From positions 2,608,431 through 2,672,430 of the forward strand of contig OZ245364.1 of the NCBI GenBank assembly GCA_965226545.1: a stretch of 64,000 bases of DNA, written 5' to 3'. Origin of the DNA: JAHRAW01 sp965226545. Lineage in GTDB: Bacteria > Pseudomonadota > Gammaproteobacteria > Arenicellales > Poriferihabitantaceae. Made by a program: the position numbers and the translations under genes. Below are positions 26,064 to 34,690 of the stretch, one piece after another (the first letter of the stretch is position 1; every line of letters starts with the position of its first letter). The notes beneath the pieces were generated by a model, which did not search any database, had not been told where the DNA came from, and saw only the letters and a list, made by a program, of their open reading frames with translations.

Positions 26064-26948
26064 TTACTGCGCATCGACCTGCATCGACTCGCGCACCGCC
26101 GCGATGACCGGCGCGGTGCTTGGGCGCTTATCGTGCCACAAATAAAACGATTCGGCGGCTTGTTCGACCAACATTCCCAAGCCGTCGGCGATGCGCGTTG
26201 CGCCGCATTCGCGCGCGCGGCGCAAAAATTCGCTCGGCGCGGCGGCGTATACCATGTCGTACACCGCGCTGCGCGCGCCGATGCATTCGCGCGCCAACGG
26301 CGGCGCCGCGCCGCTCAAGCCGCTCGAGGTGGCGTTTACGATTAAATCAAATTCGCCTTCGACATGCGCCAAGCCGCAGCCGAGTAATTGGGTTGCGCCA
26401 TGTTCGGCGAAGTGTTCGTCGAATTGCGCGGCAAGTTGTTCGGCGCGATGCGCGGTGCGGTTGGCGATGACGATGCGCGCCGCGCGATGTTCGCACAACG
26501 CCGCCAACGCACCGCGCGCCGCACCGCCGGCGCCGAGTAGCAACACGCGCGAATCATCGATGCGCCAATCGAGGTTGTCGGTTAAATCGCGCATCAAGCC
26601 GACGCCGTCGGTGTTGTCGCCAAACACCGCGCCGTCGGTTTCGAAGCGCAAGGTGTTGACCGCTTGGGCGCGCGCAGCGCGTTGGCTGAGCCGCCGCATA
26701 GCGCAAAATTTCCACGCGGCGACCTTAAACGGCACGGTGACATTTAAGCCGCGTCCGCGCCGCGCAATAAAATGGCTGACCGCTTGGCCGAAGCCGCCCA
26801 AATCGGCCTGAATTCGTTCGTAGGTTAACTGCATATCAAACTGCGCGGCAAACAATTGATGAATGCGCGGCGATTGACTGTGCGCAACCGGATTGCCGAG
26901 CACCGCAAAACGATTCGGCGGCGCTTGAAAATCAAACAGGTCAGTCAT
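26064..26948 (-). CDS. aroE: Shikimate dehydrogenase
   Basis: This NADPH-dependent enzyme reduces 3-dehydroshikimate to shikimate. It has 294 residues with the N-terminal substrate loop GNPVAHSQSPRIH, the catalytic Lys in GLNVTVPFK, NTDGVGLM, the dinucleotide motif LLGAGGAARGALAAL, and the NADP-binding NRTAHRAEQL. The C-terminal GLGMLVEQAAESFYLW is typical. Its start overlaps no neighbour. It complements aroK and aroB in the same window. Confidence 0.95.
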   Translation of the reverse strand: MTDLFDFQAPPNRFAVLGNPVAHSQSPRIHQLFAAQFDMQLTYERIQADLGGFGQAVSHFIARRGRGLNVTVPFKVAAWKFCAMRRLSQRAARAQAVNTLRFETDGAVFGDNTDGVGLMRDLTDNLDWRIDDSRVLLLGAGGAARGALAALCEHRAARIVIANRTAHRAEQLAAQFDEHFAEHGATQLLGCGLAHVEGEFDLIVNATSSGLSGAAPPLARECIGARSAVYDMVYAAAPSEFLRRARECGATRIADGLGMLVEQAAESFYLWHDKRPSTAPVIAAVRESMQVDAQ

Positions 26949-27116
26949 TGCGAGTCATTGGACGAGTCATTGGGTTGCGGCGACAATAAAGGTAACGGTG
27001 ATAAGCGCGGTTTTATTTTTACTTTGGAAGTCGAAGTGAAAGTAAAAGTAAAAATGAAAACAAGTGGAAGTATGAAAGTAAAAGTAAAAACAAAAGTAAC
27101 AATAAAATTCGACAAC
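26949..27116. repeat. AAGTAAAAGT repeat spacer
   Basis: From 26995 to 27110 the plus strand reads as repeated gaagtgaaagtaaaagtaaaa units, among the purest examples in the window. No gene. Confidence 0.55.
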
Positions 27117-27746
27117 CTATTTAACACGAATCAAAAACACCGGCGCATCGGTCTGCAAAGTAACTTCGCCAACCCCAACATTACTCAACCCAAACGAACT
27201 AAGCGGCGCGATGCGTTGCGCCGGAGCAATGGGATATTTGCACGCACCTTGTAACGTCACAGTCGCCGCGCCAATCGCCGCCAAACTAAACACGCCATCG
27301 ACATGCAGTCGCCATTCACCGCGCGAGCAACCGATGATTGTATCGTCAAACCGCGCCTTGCATGGCGCGGTGCGCGCCGCCAAAAAATGATGCACTTCGC
27401 CGACATTAAACCATTGATGATCGATGCGCCCGCCGACAAAACCGCACAACACGATTTCATCCAAATTTTCACATTGCGCCAAACAACGCAACGCAAACGC
27501 CAAATCGGAATAATCCTTGTCGGTCGGCAACAGTTGATTTAATTCGCCGTGCGCCGAATCACCGTCGCCAACCGCAAAGCCGCGCAAGGTCGGCGCATGC
27601 GCGCGATGCGCAACGCCGCCGTCCACCCAAATCAACGGTTCATCGGCGGCGCGCAACATCGACGGCTGCACCGTCATCGGCCCAACCAAGGTCGCGCAAC
27701 GACGGTTTCGAAATTGATGCAAATAATTTTTAAGATGGGTGCACAT
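27117..27746 (-). CDS. Thiamin pyrophosphokinase-like protein
   Basis: This 209-residue protein has the order of motifs seen in thiamin pyrophosphokinases: an early WVDGGVAHR (ADGGA-like), FAVGDGDSA (for GDFDS), PTDKDYSDLAFALRCL (for the EKDxTDLxxAL motif) and CGFVGGRIDHQWFNV (for the GxxGGRxDHxLxN motif). A C-terminal beta-rich part follows. Such enzymes transfer pyrophosphate from ATP to thiamine. Gammaproteobacteria more often use ThiL on thiamine phosphate, so this may be a salvage enzyme or a homologue acting on another substrate. The start is uncertain: the first 20 codons are not family-like. Confidence 0.65.
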   Translation of the reverse strand: MCTHLKNYLHQFRNRRCATLVGPMTVQPSMLRAADEPLIWVDGGVAHRAHAPTLRGFAVGDGDSAHGELNQLLPTDKDYSDLAFALRCLAQCENLDEIVLCGFVGGRIDHQWFNVGEVHHFLAARTAPCKARFDDTIIGCSRGEWRLHVDGVFSLAAIGAATVTLQGACKYPIAPAQRIAPLSSFGLSNVGVGEVTLQTDAPVFLIRVK

Positions 27747-27971
27747 TGGTTACGCAATCAAATCGCATTGGTCAAACAAAAGCGTCACAACGACGTTATA
27801 AAATAGTACAACAACATTCGCACAATAAAACCAATCGCAATGCGAAGTGATGAACAAAGACGGCATAAACAAAATGAATAACCAAGATGCGTCGATAAAG
27901 GCGGCGCGGCGTATAATGACGGCGCGTCCGGTTGGGCGCATTGCATTGATTGGAACTCGATAACACCGACG
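27747..27971. promoter_or_regulatory. Divergent spacer with TATAAT promoter for the RND genes
   Basis: A TATAAT at 27912-27917 on the plus strand would start transcription near 27924 and give a leader of about 48 bases before the adaptor gene. A TATAAC-like box in the opposite direction near 27797-27802 may serve the thiamin-pyrophosphokinase-like gene. Confidence 0.4.
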
Positions 27972-29264
27972 ATGGTTAAGATTTTTAAGTTGCGCCGCCC
28001 GCTCAAAATACAAATTACCAAAAAAAATTTGCCGGCGGTAATTTTGTTGGCCGCAGCGCTGATTTTTATCGGCTTGCGACTGACCGCGCCGGCGGTCGAA
28101 CCGTTGCGCACCACCGCGCGCGCACCGGGCGTGGCCGTGCAGATTGTCGAAATCGTTGCGGCACAGCCGACCGTGCAATTGTTTGGCGAAGTCGAAACGC
28201 CGAGCATGAGTTTGTTGTCGGCCGCGATTGACGCCGAAGTGCTGGCGGTCAATGCGCTCGAAGGCGATGCGGTGGCGCGCGGCGCGGAATTAATCGCGCT
28301 CGACGACGCCGATGTCGCGCTCGAGGTTGCGCAACGCAACGCCGAGTTGGCGCAAATTATTGCGCAAATCGAAAACGACCAAATCAAACTGCGCGCCGAC
28401 CAAGCCGCGTTGACCGCCGAACAAGCGCTGTTGGAATTGGCGCGCACTTCGGTGGCGCGCGCCGAACAGTTGGCGCAAACCAATGTCGGCACGCAGGACG
28501 CGCTCGACCAATCGCGCCGCGAACAACAACGTCAACTGCTGGCCGTGGCCGCGCGTCGACAGGCGGTGGACGGATTCGAATCGCTGTCGCAACAACGCTT
28601 CGCCGCGCGGCAAGGCGCCGAAGCCGCATTGGCGCGCGCCGAACGCGACTTGATGCGCGCGCGCATTCGCGCGCCGTTTGACGCGCGCATCACCGAAGTG
28701 CTGGCCGCACGCGGCATGCGCGCGCGACGCGGCGACGGTTTGATTCGCCTGTACGATGAATCGAAACTCGAACTGCGCGCACAAATGCCGTCCAACCAAT
28801 TGGCGACGCTGCAAGCCGCGCTGGCAAACGGACGCACGGTGCGCGCAACCGCGTCAACCGCGCCCGAGGCCAAGCGCATCGAGTTAATCTTGACGCGGTT
28901 GTCGGGCAACATCGGCGCCGGGCAATCCGGCGTGGATGGATTCTTTCGCGCCGCCGGGCGCGACCGTCTGCCGTTGCCGGGGCGCACAATGGAGGTGGCG
29001 TTGACATTGCCGCCGTTGACCGATGTTGTGTTGTTGCCGCCCGATGCGTTGTACGGCAACGCGCGCGTTTATCGAGTGCGCGCCGACGGTTTGCGCGGCG
29101 TTGCGGTCAAGCAACTCGGGCGACGCATCGATGCCGACGGGCGGTTGTGGTTGATTGTGCAAAGCGATTTGTTGCAGGACGGCGACCAAATTTTAAGTTC
29201 GCGCCTGCCGCAAGCCATCGACGGCATTTTGGTGCGCGTGATTGAAAAAAACCGCGCCGATTAA
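27972..29264 (+). CDS. RND efflux periplasmic adaptor (membrane fusion protein)
   Basis: This 430-residue adaptor bridges an inner-membrane RND pump and an outer-membrane duct. A hydrophobic N-terminal segment (LPAVILLAAALIFIGL) anchors it. A lipoyl-like half-motif lies near residues 70-115, then a long coiled-coil hairpin rich in Ala/Glu/Gln/Arg (about 120-215) and the second half RIRAPFDARITEVLAARGMRARRG, followed by beta-barrel and membrane-proximal domains. Five bases separate its stop from the ATG of the pump gene, so they form an operon. The substrate is not predictable. Confidence 0.88.
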   Translation: MVKIFKLRRPLKIQITKKNLPAVILLAAALIFIGLRLTAPAVEPLRTTARAPGVAVQIVEIVAAQPTVQLFGEVETPSMSLLSAAIDAEVLAVNALEGDAVARGAELIALDDADVALEVAQRNAELAQIIAQIENDQIKLRADQAALTAEQALLELARTSVARAEQLAQTNVGTQDALDQSRREQQRQLLAVAARRQAVDGFESLSQQRFAARQGAEAALARAERDLMRARIRAPFDARITEVLAARGMRARRGDGLIRLYDESKLELRAQMPSNQLATLQAALANGRTVRATASTAPEAKRIELILTRLSGNIGAGQSGVDGFFRAAGRDRLPLPGRTMEVALTLPPLTDVVLLPPDALYGNARVYRVRADGLRGVAVKQLGRRIDADGRLWLIVQSDLLQDGDQILSSRLPQAIDGILVRVIEKNRAD

Positions 29265-29268
29265 TCGC

Positions 29269-32200
29269 ATGCAACCCGCCGCGCGCGCCAATCCGATTGA
29301 GTTGTTTTGCAATCATCCGGTTGCCGCCAATTTGTTGATGGTGATGATGCTGCTGGCCGGCTTTTGGAGCGTCAAACAACTCAACACCCAATTCTTCCCG
29401 ACCTTCGACATTAACTATGTCAGCGTAACCACCGTGTGGAGCGGCGCAAGCGCATCCGACATGGAGGAGTTGGTGACCACCGCGCTCGAACAACAATTGC
29501 GCGATGTCGATTATGTTAAGGAAATCACTTCGACTTCCTCCGAAAGCGCATCGGTGATAACGCTCGAGTTCGAGGAAAACGCCGACATGAGTTTGGCGGT
29601 TGCGCAAGTGAAAGAGCGCGTGGATTTAACCCGCAATCTGCCAAGCGGCAGTGATACGCCCGAAGTCGCCAAGGCCGTCAACTACGAAGGCATTACCCGA
29701 TTGTTGGTGACCGGCGGCGCGGATTTAATGCAACTGCGCGCCTTGGTTAATCGTTTCGAAGCCGAATTGCTCGAGCGCGGCATCGCCAAAATTTTCATCA
29801 CCGGTTTGCCGGCGCAACAAATCGCGATAGAAATACCGTCGCGCGAATTGCGTCGATTGCGCTTGTCGCTCGACGACATCGGCGCGCGCATCAGTCAATG
29901 GTCGAGGGATGCGCCGTTGGGCGTGGTTGGGCGCGCGCAAACTTCGCGGCAACTTCGATTCCGCGAACGTCGCACCGATGAACTGGCGTTCGAATCAGTG
30001 CCGATTGTCGCCGAAGCGCAAGGGCGGCTGATTGCGCTCGGCGCCATCGCCGAGATACAACGCAAGCCGCGCGACGGACAAGTGGCGATTTGGCATCGCA
30101 ACCAACCGGCCGTCGAGATGTCGCTCAATCGCAGCGCCAACAGCGACAGTTTAAAAGCCGCGCGGATATTCGCCGATTGGCTGGCTGATACGCGCCCAAC
30201 CTTGCCCGAAGGCGTCGAGTTGATTCCCTTCGACGGCTCTTGGGAATTGCTCGCCGACCGCATTGCGTTGTTGGTCAAAAACGGCTTGAGCGGATTGGCA
30301 TTGGTGGTGTTGGTGTTGTTTGTGTTTATGACCGGACGCGTCGCTTGGTGGACTGCCGTCGGCATTCCGGTGTCGTTTATGGCCGCGTTGGCGGTGTTTT
30401 ATTTAATCGGCGGCTCGATTAATATGATCAGTTTGTTCGGCTTAATTATGGCGCTCGGCATCATCGTCGACGACGCCATCGTGGTCGGCGAAGAGGCGAT
30501 GAGCAATTATGAAAGCGGCGGCGATGCGCAGGTCGCCGCGCAACACGCGGCACAGCGGATGTTGCCGCCGGTGTTTTCATCATCGTTGACCACCATCTCG
30601 GCGTTTATGCCGCTGTTGTTGGTCGGCGGAATCATCGGCGCGATTATGCAGGCGATTCCGACGGTGGTGATTTGCGTGATTATCGCCTCGTTAATCGAAT
30701 GCTTTTTGATTTTGCCCGGGCACTTAACCCATTCGTTTCGACGCATGGGCGAATATCGCCCCGGACGATTGCGGCGACGGTTGGACGGCGCCTTTGTGCA
30801 TTTTCGCGAACGCCATTTTCGCCGCTGGGTTACGACGGCGGTCACGCATCGCTGGAGCACCTTGGCCGCGGCGATGGCTTTGATGATTGTAACCTTCGGC
30901 TGGCTCGGCAGCGGACGCATCAATTTTGAATTCTTCCCGACCGCCGAAGCCGACCGTCTGTACGCCAATGTCGGCTTTGTCGCCGGCACGCCGCGCGCAC
31001 AAGTGCGCGATTATTTGGATGAAATCGAACGCGCGTTACTCGAAGTCGAAACCGAAATGGGCGAACCGTTGATTCGCACAATCATCAGCCGCGTCGGTGA
31101 AGTCGAAGGCGAAGGAAGTGGCGCGCGCGGCGATCATTTTGGCGGCGTGCGCGCCGAATTAACCGACCCCGACCGTCGCACAACGCGCAACCGCGACATT
31201 ATCCAAGCGTGGCGCAACAAACTGCCGGAGCGCGCCGGACTGGAAAGTTTGACGGTCATCGAGCCGCGCGCCGGGCCGCCGGGGCGCGACATCGACCTGC
31301 GCATCGAAGGCGACGACATCTTCATCGTCAAACGCGCCGCGCAACAACTGCAGAACATTCTCAACGACATCCCCGGGGTCAGCGGCATCGGCGACGATGC
31401 GCCGTTTGGACGCGAGCAGATGGTGTTGGAATTGACGCCGACGGCGCAGGCGCTCGGCTTGCGCACCGACAATGTTGCGCGCCAATTGCGCGCGGCCTTC
31501 GACGGCGTGTTGGTGCAGGAATTATCCGACGGCAAGGACGACATCGAAGTGCGCCTGATGTTGCCGGCGCGCGAACGCAATGCAAGCGGCGGGTTGAACA
31601 ATGTGTCGATAGTGTTGCCGAACGGCGGCGTCGAACCCATCGTCAACTTGGCGACGATTCGCGGCGAACGCGGCTTCGAATCGATTCGCCATTCCGACGG
31701 CAACTTGGCGATTAGCGTCACCGCCGGCGTCGACCCGGCGGTCAACAACAGCAACCGCATCCGCGCCGAACTCGAAGCCGAAGTGCTGCCGCAACTTGCC
31801 GCCGAATACGGCGTGCGGTTTGCATTCGGCGGACGACAAGCCGACCAAGCCGAAACCTTGGGCGACATGCAACTCGGGATGTTGTTGGCGTTGGTGCTGA
31901 TTTATTTGGTGCTGGCCTGGGTGTTTGGCGGCTATGGCTGGCCGTTGGTGGTGATGTTCATCATTCCGTTTGGCATCATCGGCGCATTGTGGGGGCATGT
32001 CGTGATGGGGCAGGACATCACCGTGTTGTCGCTGTTTGGATTCTTTGCGCTGTCCGGCATCGTCATCAACGATTCGATTATTTTGGTGGTGCGGTATCAA
32101 CAATTGCGCGCACAAGGTATGCCGATTATCGATGCGGTGATTGAAGCGGCTTGCATGCGGTTGCGCGCCGTGTTGCTCACTTCGCTGACCACGATTGGCG

Positions 32201-32454
32201 GGTTGACTCCGTTGTTGTTTGAGACTTCGTTGCAAGCGCAGTTTTTAATCCCGATGGCGACCACCTTGGCGTTTGGCTTGGGGTTTGCAACCGCGCTGGT
32301 GTTGTTGGTGATTCCGGCGTTGTTGTTGATTTATGAAAATGCGCAACTGCACATACGCCAACGAATTGATAAACGAATGCACGCCGCACCGGTGGCGCAA
32401 ATGCGCAACAACGAGTCGCACGTACACACAAATAAATCGCCGCGCGACGCTTGA
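29269..32454 (+). CDS. RND-family efflux transporter
   Basis: This 1061-residue inner-membrane antiporter is of the AcrB/hydrophobe-amphiphile type. The N-terminus NPIELFCNHPVAANLLMVMMLLAG holds the first helix; the loop FFPTFDINYVSVTTVWSGASASDMEELV is typical. The two repeats of helices bracket large periplasmic loops. ALGIIVDDAIVVGEEAM in helix 4 contains the paired aspartates of the proton relay. A late block LSLFGFFALSGIVINDSI is the helix 10 equivalent. I use ATG 29269; a TTG nine codons upstream overlaps the adaptor gene. No outer-membrane partner is encoded nearby, so a TolC-like protein elsewhere would be needed. Confidence 0.92.
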   Translation: MQPAARANPIELFCNHPVAANLLMVMMLLAGFWSVKQLNTQFFPTFDINYVSVTTVWSGASASDMEELVTTALEQQLRDVDYVKEITSTSSESASVITLEFEENADMSLAVAQVKERVDLTRNLPSGSDTPEVAKAVNYEGITRLLVTGGADLMQLRALVNRFEAELLERGIAKIFITGLPAQQIAIEIPSRELRRLRLSLDDIGARISQWSRDAPLGVVGRAQTSRQLRFRERRTDELAFESVPIVAEAQGRLIALGAIAEIQRKPRDGQVAIWHRNQPAVEMSLNRSANSDSLKAARIFADWLADTRPTLPEGVELIPFDGSWELLADRIALLVKNGLSGLALVVLVLFVFMTGRVAWWTAVGIPVSFMAALAVFYLIGGSINMISLFGLIMALGIIVDDAIVVGEEAMSNYESGGDAQVAAQHAAQRMLPPVFSSSLTTISAFMPLLLVGGIIGAIMQAIPTVVICVIIASLIECFLILPGHLTHSFRRMGEYRPGRLRRRLDGAFVHFRERHFRRWVTTAVTHRWSTLAAAMALMIVTFGWLGSGRINFEFFPTAEADRLYANVGFVAGTPRAQVRDYLDEIERALLEVETEMGEPLIRTIISRVGEVEGEGSGARGDHFGGVRAELTDPDRRTTRNRDIIQAWRNKLPERAGLESLTVIEPRAGPPGRDIDLRIEGDDIFIVKRAAQQLQNILNDIPGVSGIGDDAPFGREQMVLELTPTAQALGLRTDNVARQLRAAFDGVLVQELSDGKDDIEVRLMLPARERNASGGLNNVSIVLPNGGVEPIVNLATIRGERGFESIRHSDGNLAISVTAGVDPAVNNSNRIRAELEAEVLPQLAAEYGVRFAFGGRQADQAETLGDMQLGMLLALVLIYLVLAWVFGGYGWPLVVMFIIPFGIIGALWGHVVMGQDITVLSLFGFFALSGIVINDSIILVVRYQQLRAQGMPIIDAVIEAACMRLRAVLLTSLTTIGGLTPLLFETSLQAQFLIPMATTLAFGLGFATALVLLVIPALLLIYENAQLHIRQRIDKRMHAAPVAQMRNNESHVHTNKSPRDA

Positions 32455-32511
32455 CACGCCGCAACGGTTGCGGTTATTTTGCGCTTGGGGTTGCGAACAA
32501 CCCCACACCTT

Positions 32512-32742
32512 TTTCAGGTGCCCGCCAATCCATTCGGGTTGTCGGGTGAAACGGGAAGCCGGTGCGTTGGCATTAATATCGATGCCCACCATCCCGGCGC
32601 TGCCCCCGCAACGGTAAATGAGGCGCAAGTTGCTCATCGCCACTGTATCTAATAAGCACGATACGGGAAGGCGCAAATTGCCGTGTGTCGCAACTTAACG
32701 GTTGCCGTACACAACTCATGAGCCCGGAGACCGGCCTGAATC
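32512..32742 (+). ncRNA. Cobalamin riboswitch
   Basis: A full B12-responsive leader precedes btuB. Conserved blocks occur in order: AGGTGCC near 32516, GGTGAAACGGGAAGCCGGTG at 32545-32564, the B12 box GCTGCCCCCGCAACGGTAA at 32599-32617, CACTGT at 32641, ACGGGAAGGCG at 32663-32673, and GAGCCCGGAGACCGGCC at 32720-32736. After it, TTGCGATT at 32747-32754 can pair with AATCGCAA at 32764-32771; no T-run follows, so control is probably at translation initiation of btuB. Cobalamin binding should lower expression of the uptake genes. Confidence 0.93.
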
Positions 32743-32806
32743 ATTCTTGCGATTGACAGGGGAAATCGCAAAACACTTCGTTGCGCGGGTGCGCGTGGAG
32801 GTTGTG

Positions 32807-34690
32807 ATGATTCATCCTTTCTTGCCGGCGCGCGCCGGCGCCTTGGTTGCACTGTCAACCGCACTGTTGTTTACCTTGTTTTCATCGTTGCTGTTCTCGC
32901 CCGGCGCCGCTGCGCAATATTTTGACGACGGGCGATTGACGATTTTAATTACGCCGTCGAGATTTGCCGAAACCGCCGATGAAACATTGGCGCCGGTGTC
33001 GGTGATAACGCGCGAACAAATCGAAAGCAGTCAAGCCGACACGGTCGAGGAAGTGTTGCGCACTGTGCCCGGCGTGGCCTTTGGCAACAACGGCGGCGTC
33101 GGCAAGGCGACTTCGTTGTTTTTGCGCGGCGCCAATTCGAATCATGTGTTGGTGTTGATTGACGGCGTAAAAATCGGCAGCGCCACCACCGGCTTGGCGC
33201 CGTTTGGATTGTTGCCGCTCGACCAAATCGAACGCATCGAAGTGGTGCGCGGGCCGCGTTCGAGTTTATACGGCTCGGAAGCCATCGGCGGCGTTGTGCA
33301 AATTTTCACGCGCAAAGGACAGGGCGAAACGCGCCGACAATTCGCCGCAAGCGCCGGTTCGCACAACAGCGTCAAAGCCAACGCCGGCGCAAGCGGCGGC
33401 GGCGATGCCGGTTGGTTTAATGTCAGCGTATCGCATCATTCGACCGACGGTTATGACGCTTGCTTAACCTCAAGTTGCGGCTTCGACAAAACGCCGGACG
33501 ATGACGGTTATGACAATCAGGCGGTTTCCTTGCGCGGCGGTTGGAATATAAACGACGACTTGCGTCTCGAAGCCAACCTGCTTAATTCGCAAAGTGAAAA
33601 CGATTACGACGCCAGTTACTACACCCCAAGTTTCACGCAAGTGTTTGTCGAAGATGCGGTGCAGGAACACACGCTCGAGGTGCTCGACTTGCGCGCCAAT
33701 TGGCGCAATGCGCGCGGTGAATCTTCATTGTCGGTCAGCCGCTCGGAGGATGATTCGGAAAACCTTTATAACGGCGAACGCAACAGCGCGTTTAACACCG
33801 TGCGCAATCAACTGGGCGCACAACACGCAATGCAAATCGGCGCAGCCAACAAAATCATCGGCGGCATCGACCACTTGACCGATAAAATCGACGGCACCAC
33901 CGTATACAGCGTAACCGAACGCGACAACACCGGGGTGTATGCGTTGTATCGGCGGCAAGGCAAAATAAACGATTGGGAAATTTCGTTGCGCAACGACGAC
34001 AACGAGCAATTCGGCAACCACGCCACCGGCAGCGTCGCTTGGGGGTTTGGCTCGCTGGACGGCGGGCGATTGTCGGCTTCCTACGGCACCGGCTTTCAAG
34101 CGCCGACGCTGCATAATTTGTATGCGCCGAGTTACAGCAACCCCGACCTCGAGCCGGAGGAATCCAAAAGCGTCGACATCGGCTTTGCCTACGCCGACCA
34201 AAACTCGAGCGCGTCGATAAACTTTTTTCACACCACCATCACCGGTTTGTTGGTGTACCCGGCGCCGAATTTCATTCCGATGAATGTGCAAACCGCCAAA
34301 ATCACCGGGGTTGAGTTGTCGATGCAACAACGACTCGGGCCGTGGCAATGGGGCGCGAATTTCACTTTGCTTAATCCGCAAAACGAAGACAGCAATACAC
34401 AGTTATTGCGCCGCCCAAAATCGATGGTTAATTTTGACGTCGTGCGCGCGTTTGGCAACTCGAGTGTCGGTGCGTCATTAAACGCGCACGGCAAGTCGCC
34501 GGATTTTGGCGCGGTGTTGGACAGTTATCACATCGTCAATCTGCGCGGTGAAACGCGCCTAAGCGACGGTTGGCAAGGCGAGTTCATCATCAAAAATTTG
34601 TTTGACGAAGCGTATGAAACCGCCGCCGGCTATCCGCAAGACGGGCGCAACTACCTGTTCACCCTGCGTTACAAACCGATACCGCAATGA
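32807..34690 (+). CDS. btuB: TonB-dependent outer-membrane cobalamin receptor
   Basis: This is a 627-residue beta-barrel receptor. A signal peptide (FLPARAGALVALSTALLFTLFSSLLFSPGAAAQ) ends at Ala-Gln. The plug domain includes TILITPSRFAETADETLAPVSVITREQIE, VEEVLRTVPGV, DQIERIEVVRGPRSSLYGSEAIGGVVQIFT, and the barrel ends with ...YLFTLRYKPIPQ, lacking the usual final Phe. GGAGG lies 5 bases before the ATG at 32807; longer open frames run back into the riboswitch and are not coding. It imports cobalamin or corrinoids with TonB energy. Its TGA overlaps the cobQ ATG. Confidence 0.92.
   Translation: MIHPFLPARAGALVALSTALLFTLFSSLLFSPGAAAQYFDDGRLTILITPSRFAETADETLAPVSVITREQIESSQADTVEEVLRTVPGVAFGNNGGVGKATSLFLRGANSNHVLVLIDGVKIGSATTGLAPFGLLPLDQIERIEVVRGPRSSLYGSEAIGGVVQIFTRKGQGETRRQFAASAGSHNSVKANAGASGGGDAGWFNVSVSHHSTDGYDACLTSSCGFDKTPDDDGYDNQAVSLRGGWNINDDLRLEANLLNSQSENDYDASYYTPSFTQVFVEDAVQEHTLEVLDLRANWRNARGESSLSVSRSEDDSENLYNGERNSAFNTVRNQLGAQHAMQIGAANKIIGGIDHLTDKIDGTTVYSVTERDNTGVYALYRRQGKINDWEISLRNDDNEQFGNHATGSVAWGFGSLDGGRLSASYGTGFQAPTLHNLYAPSYSNPDLEPEESKSVDIGFAYADQNSSASINFFHTTITGLLVYPAPNFIPMNVQTAKITGVELSMQQRLGPWQWGANFTLLNPQNEDSNTQLLRRPKSMVNFDVVRAFGNSSVGASLNAHGKSPDFGAVLDSYHIVNLRGETRLSDGWQGEFIIKNLFDEAYETAAGYPQDGRNYLFTLRYKPIPQ

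Noticed and set aside
32702..32806. Upstream extension of btuB
   Set aside because: The codons fall in the cobalamin riboswitch core and leader; the ATG at 32807 has a strong ribosome-binding site and a signal peptide directly after it.
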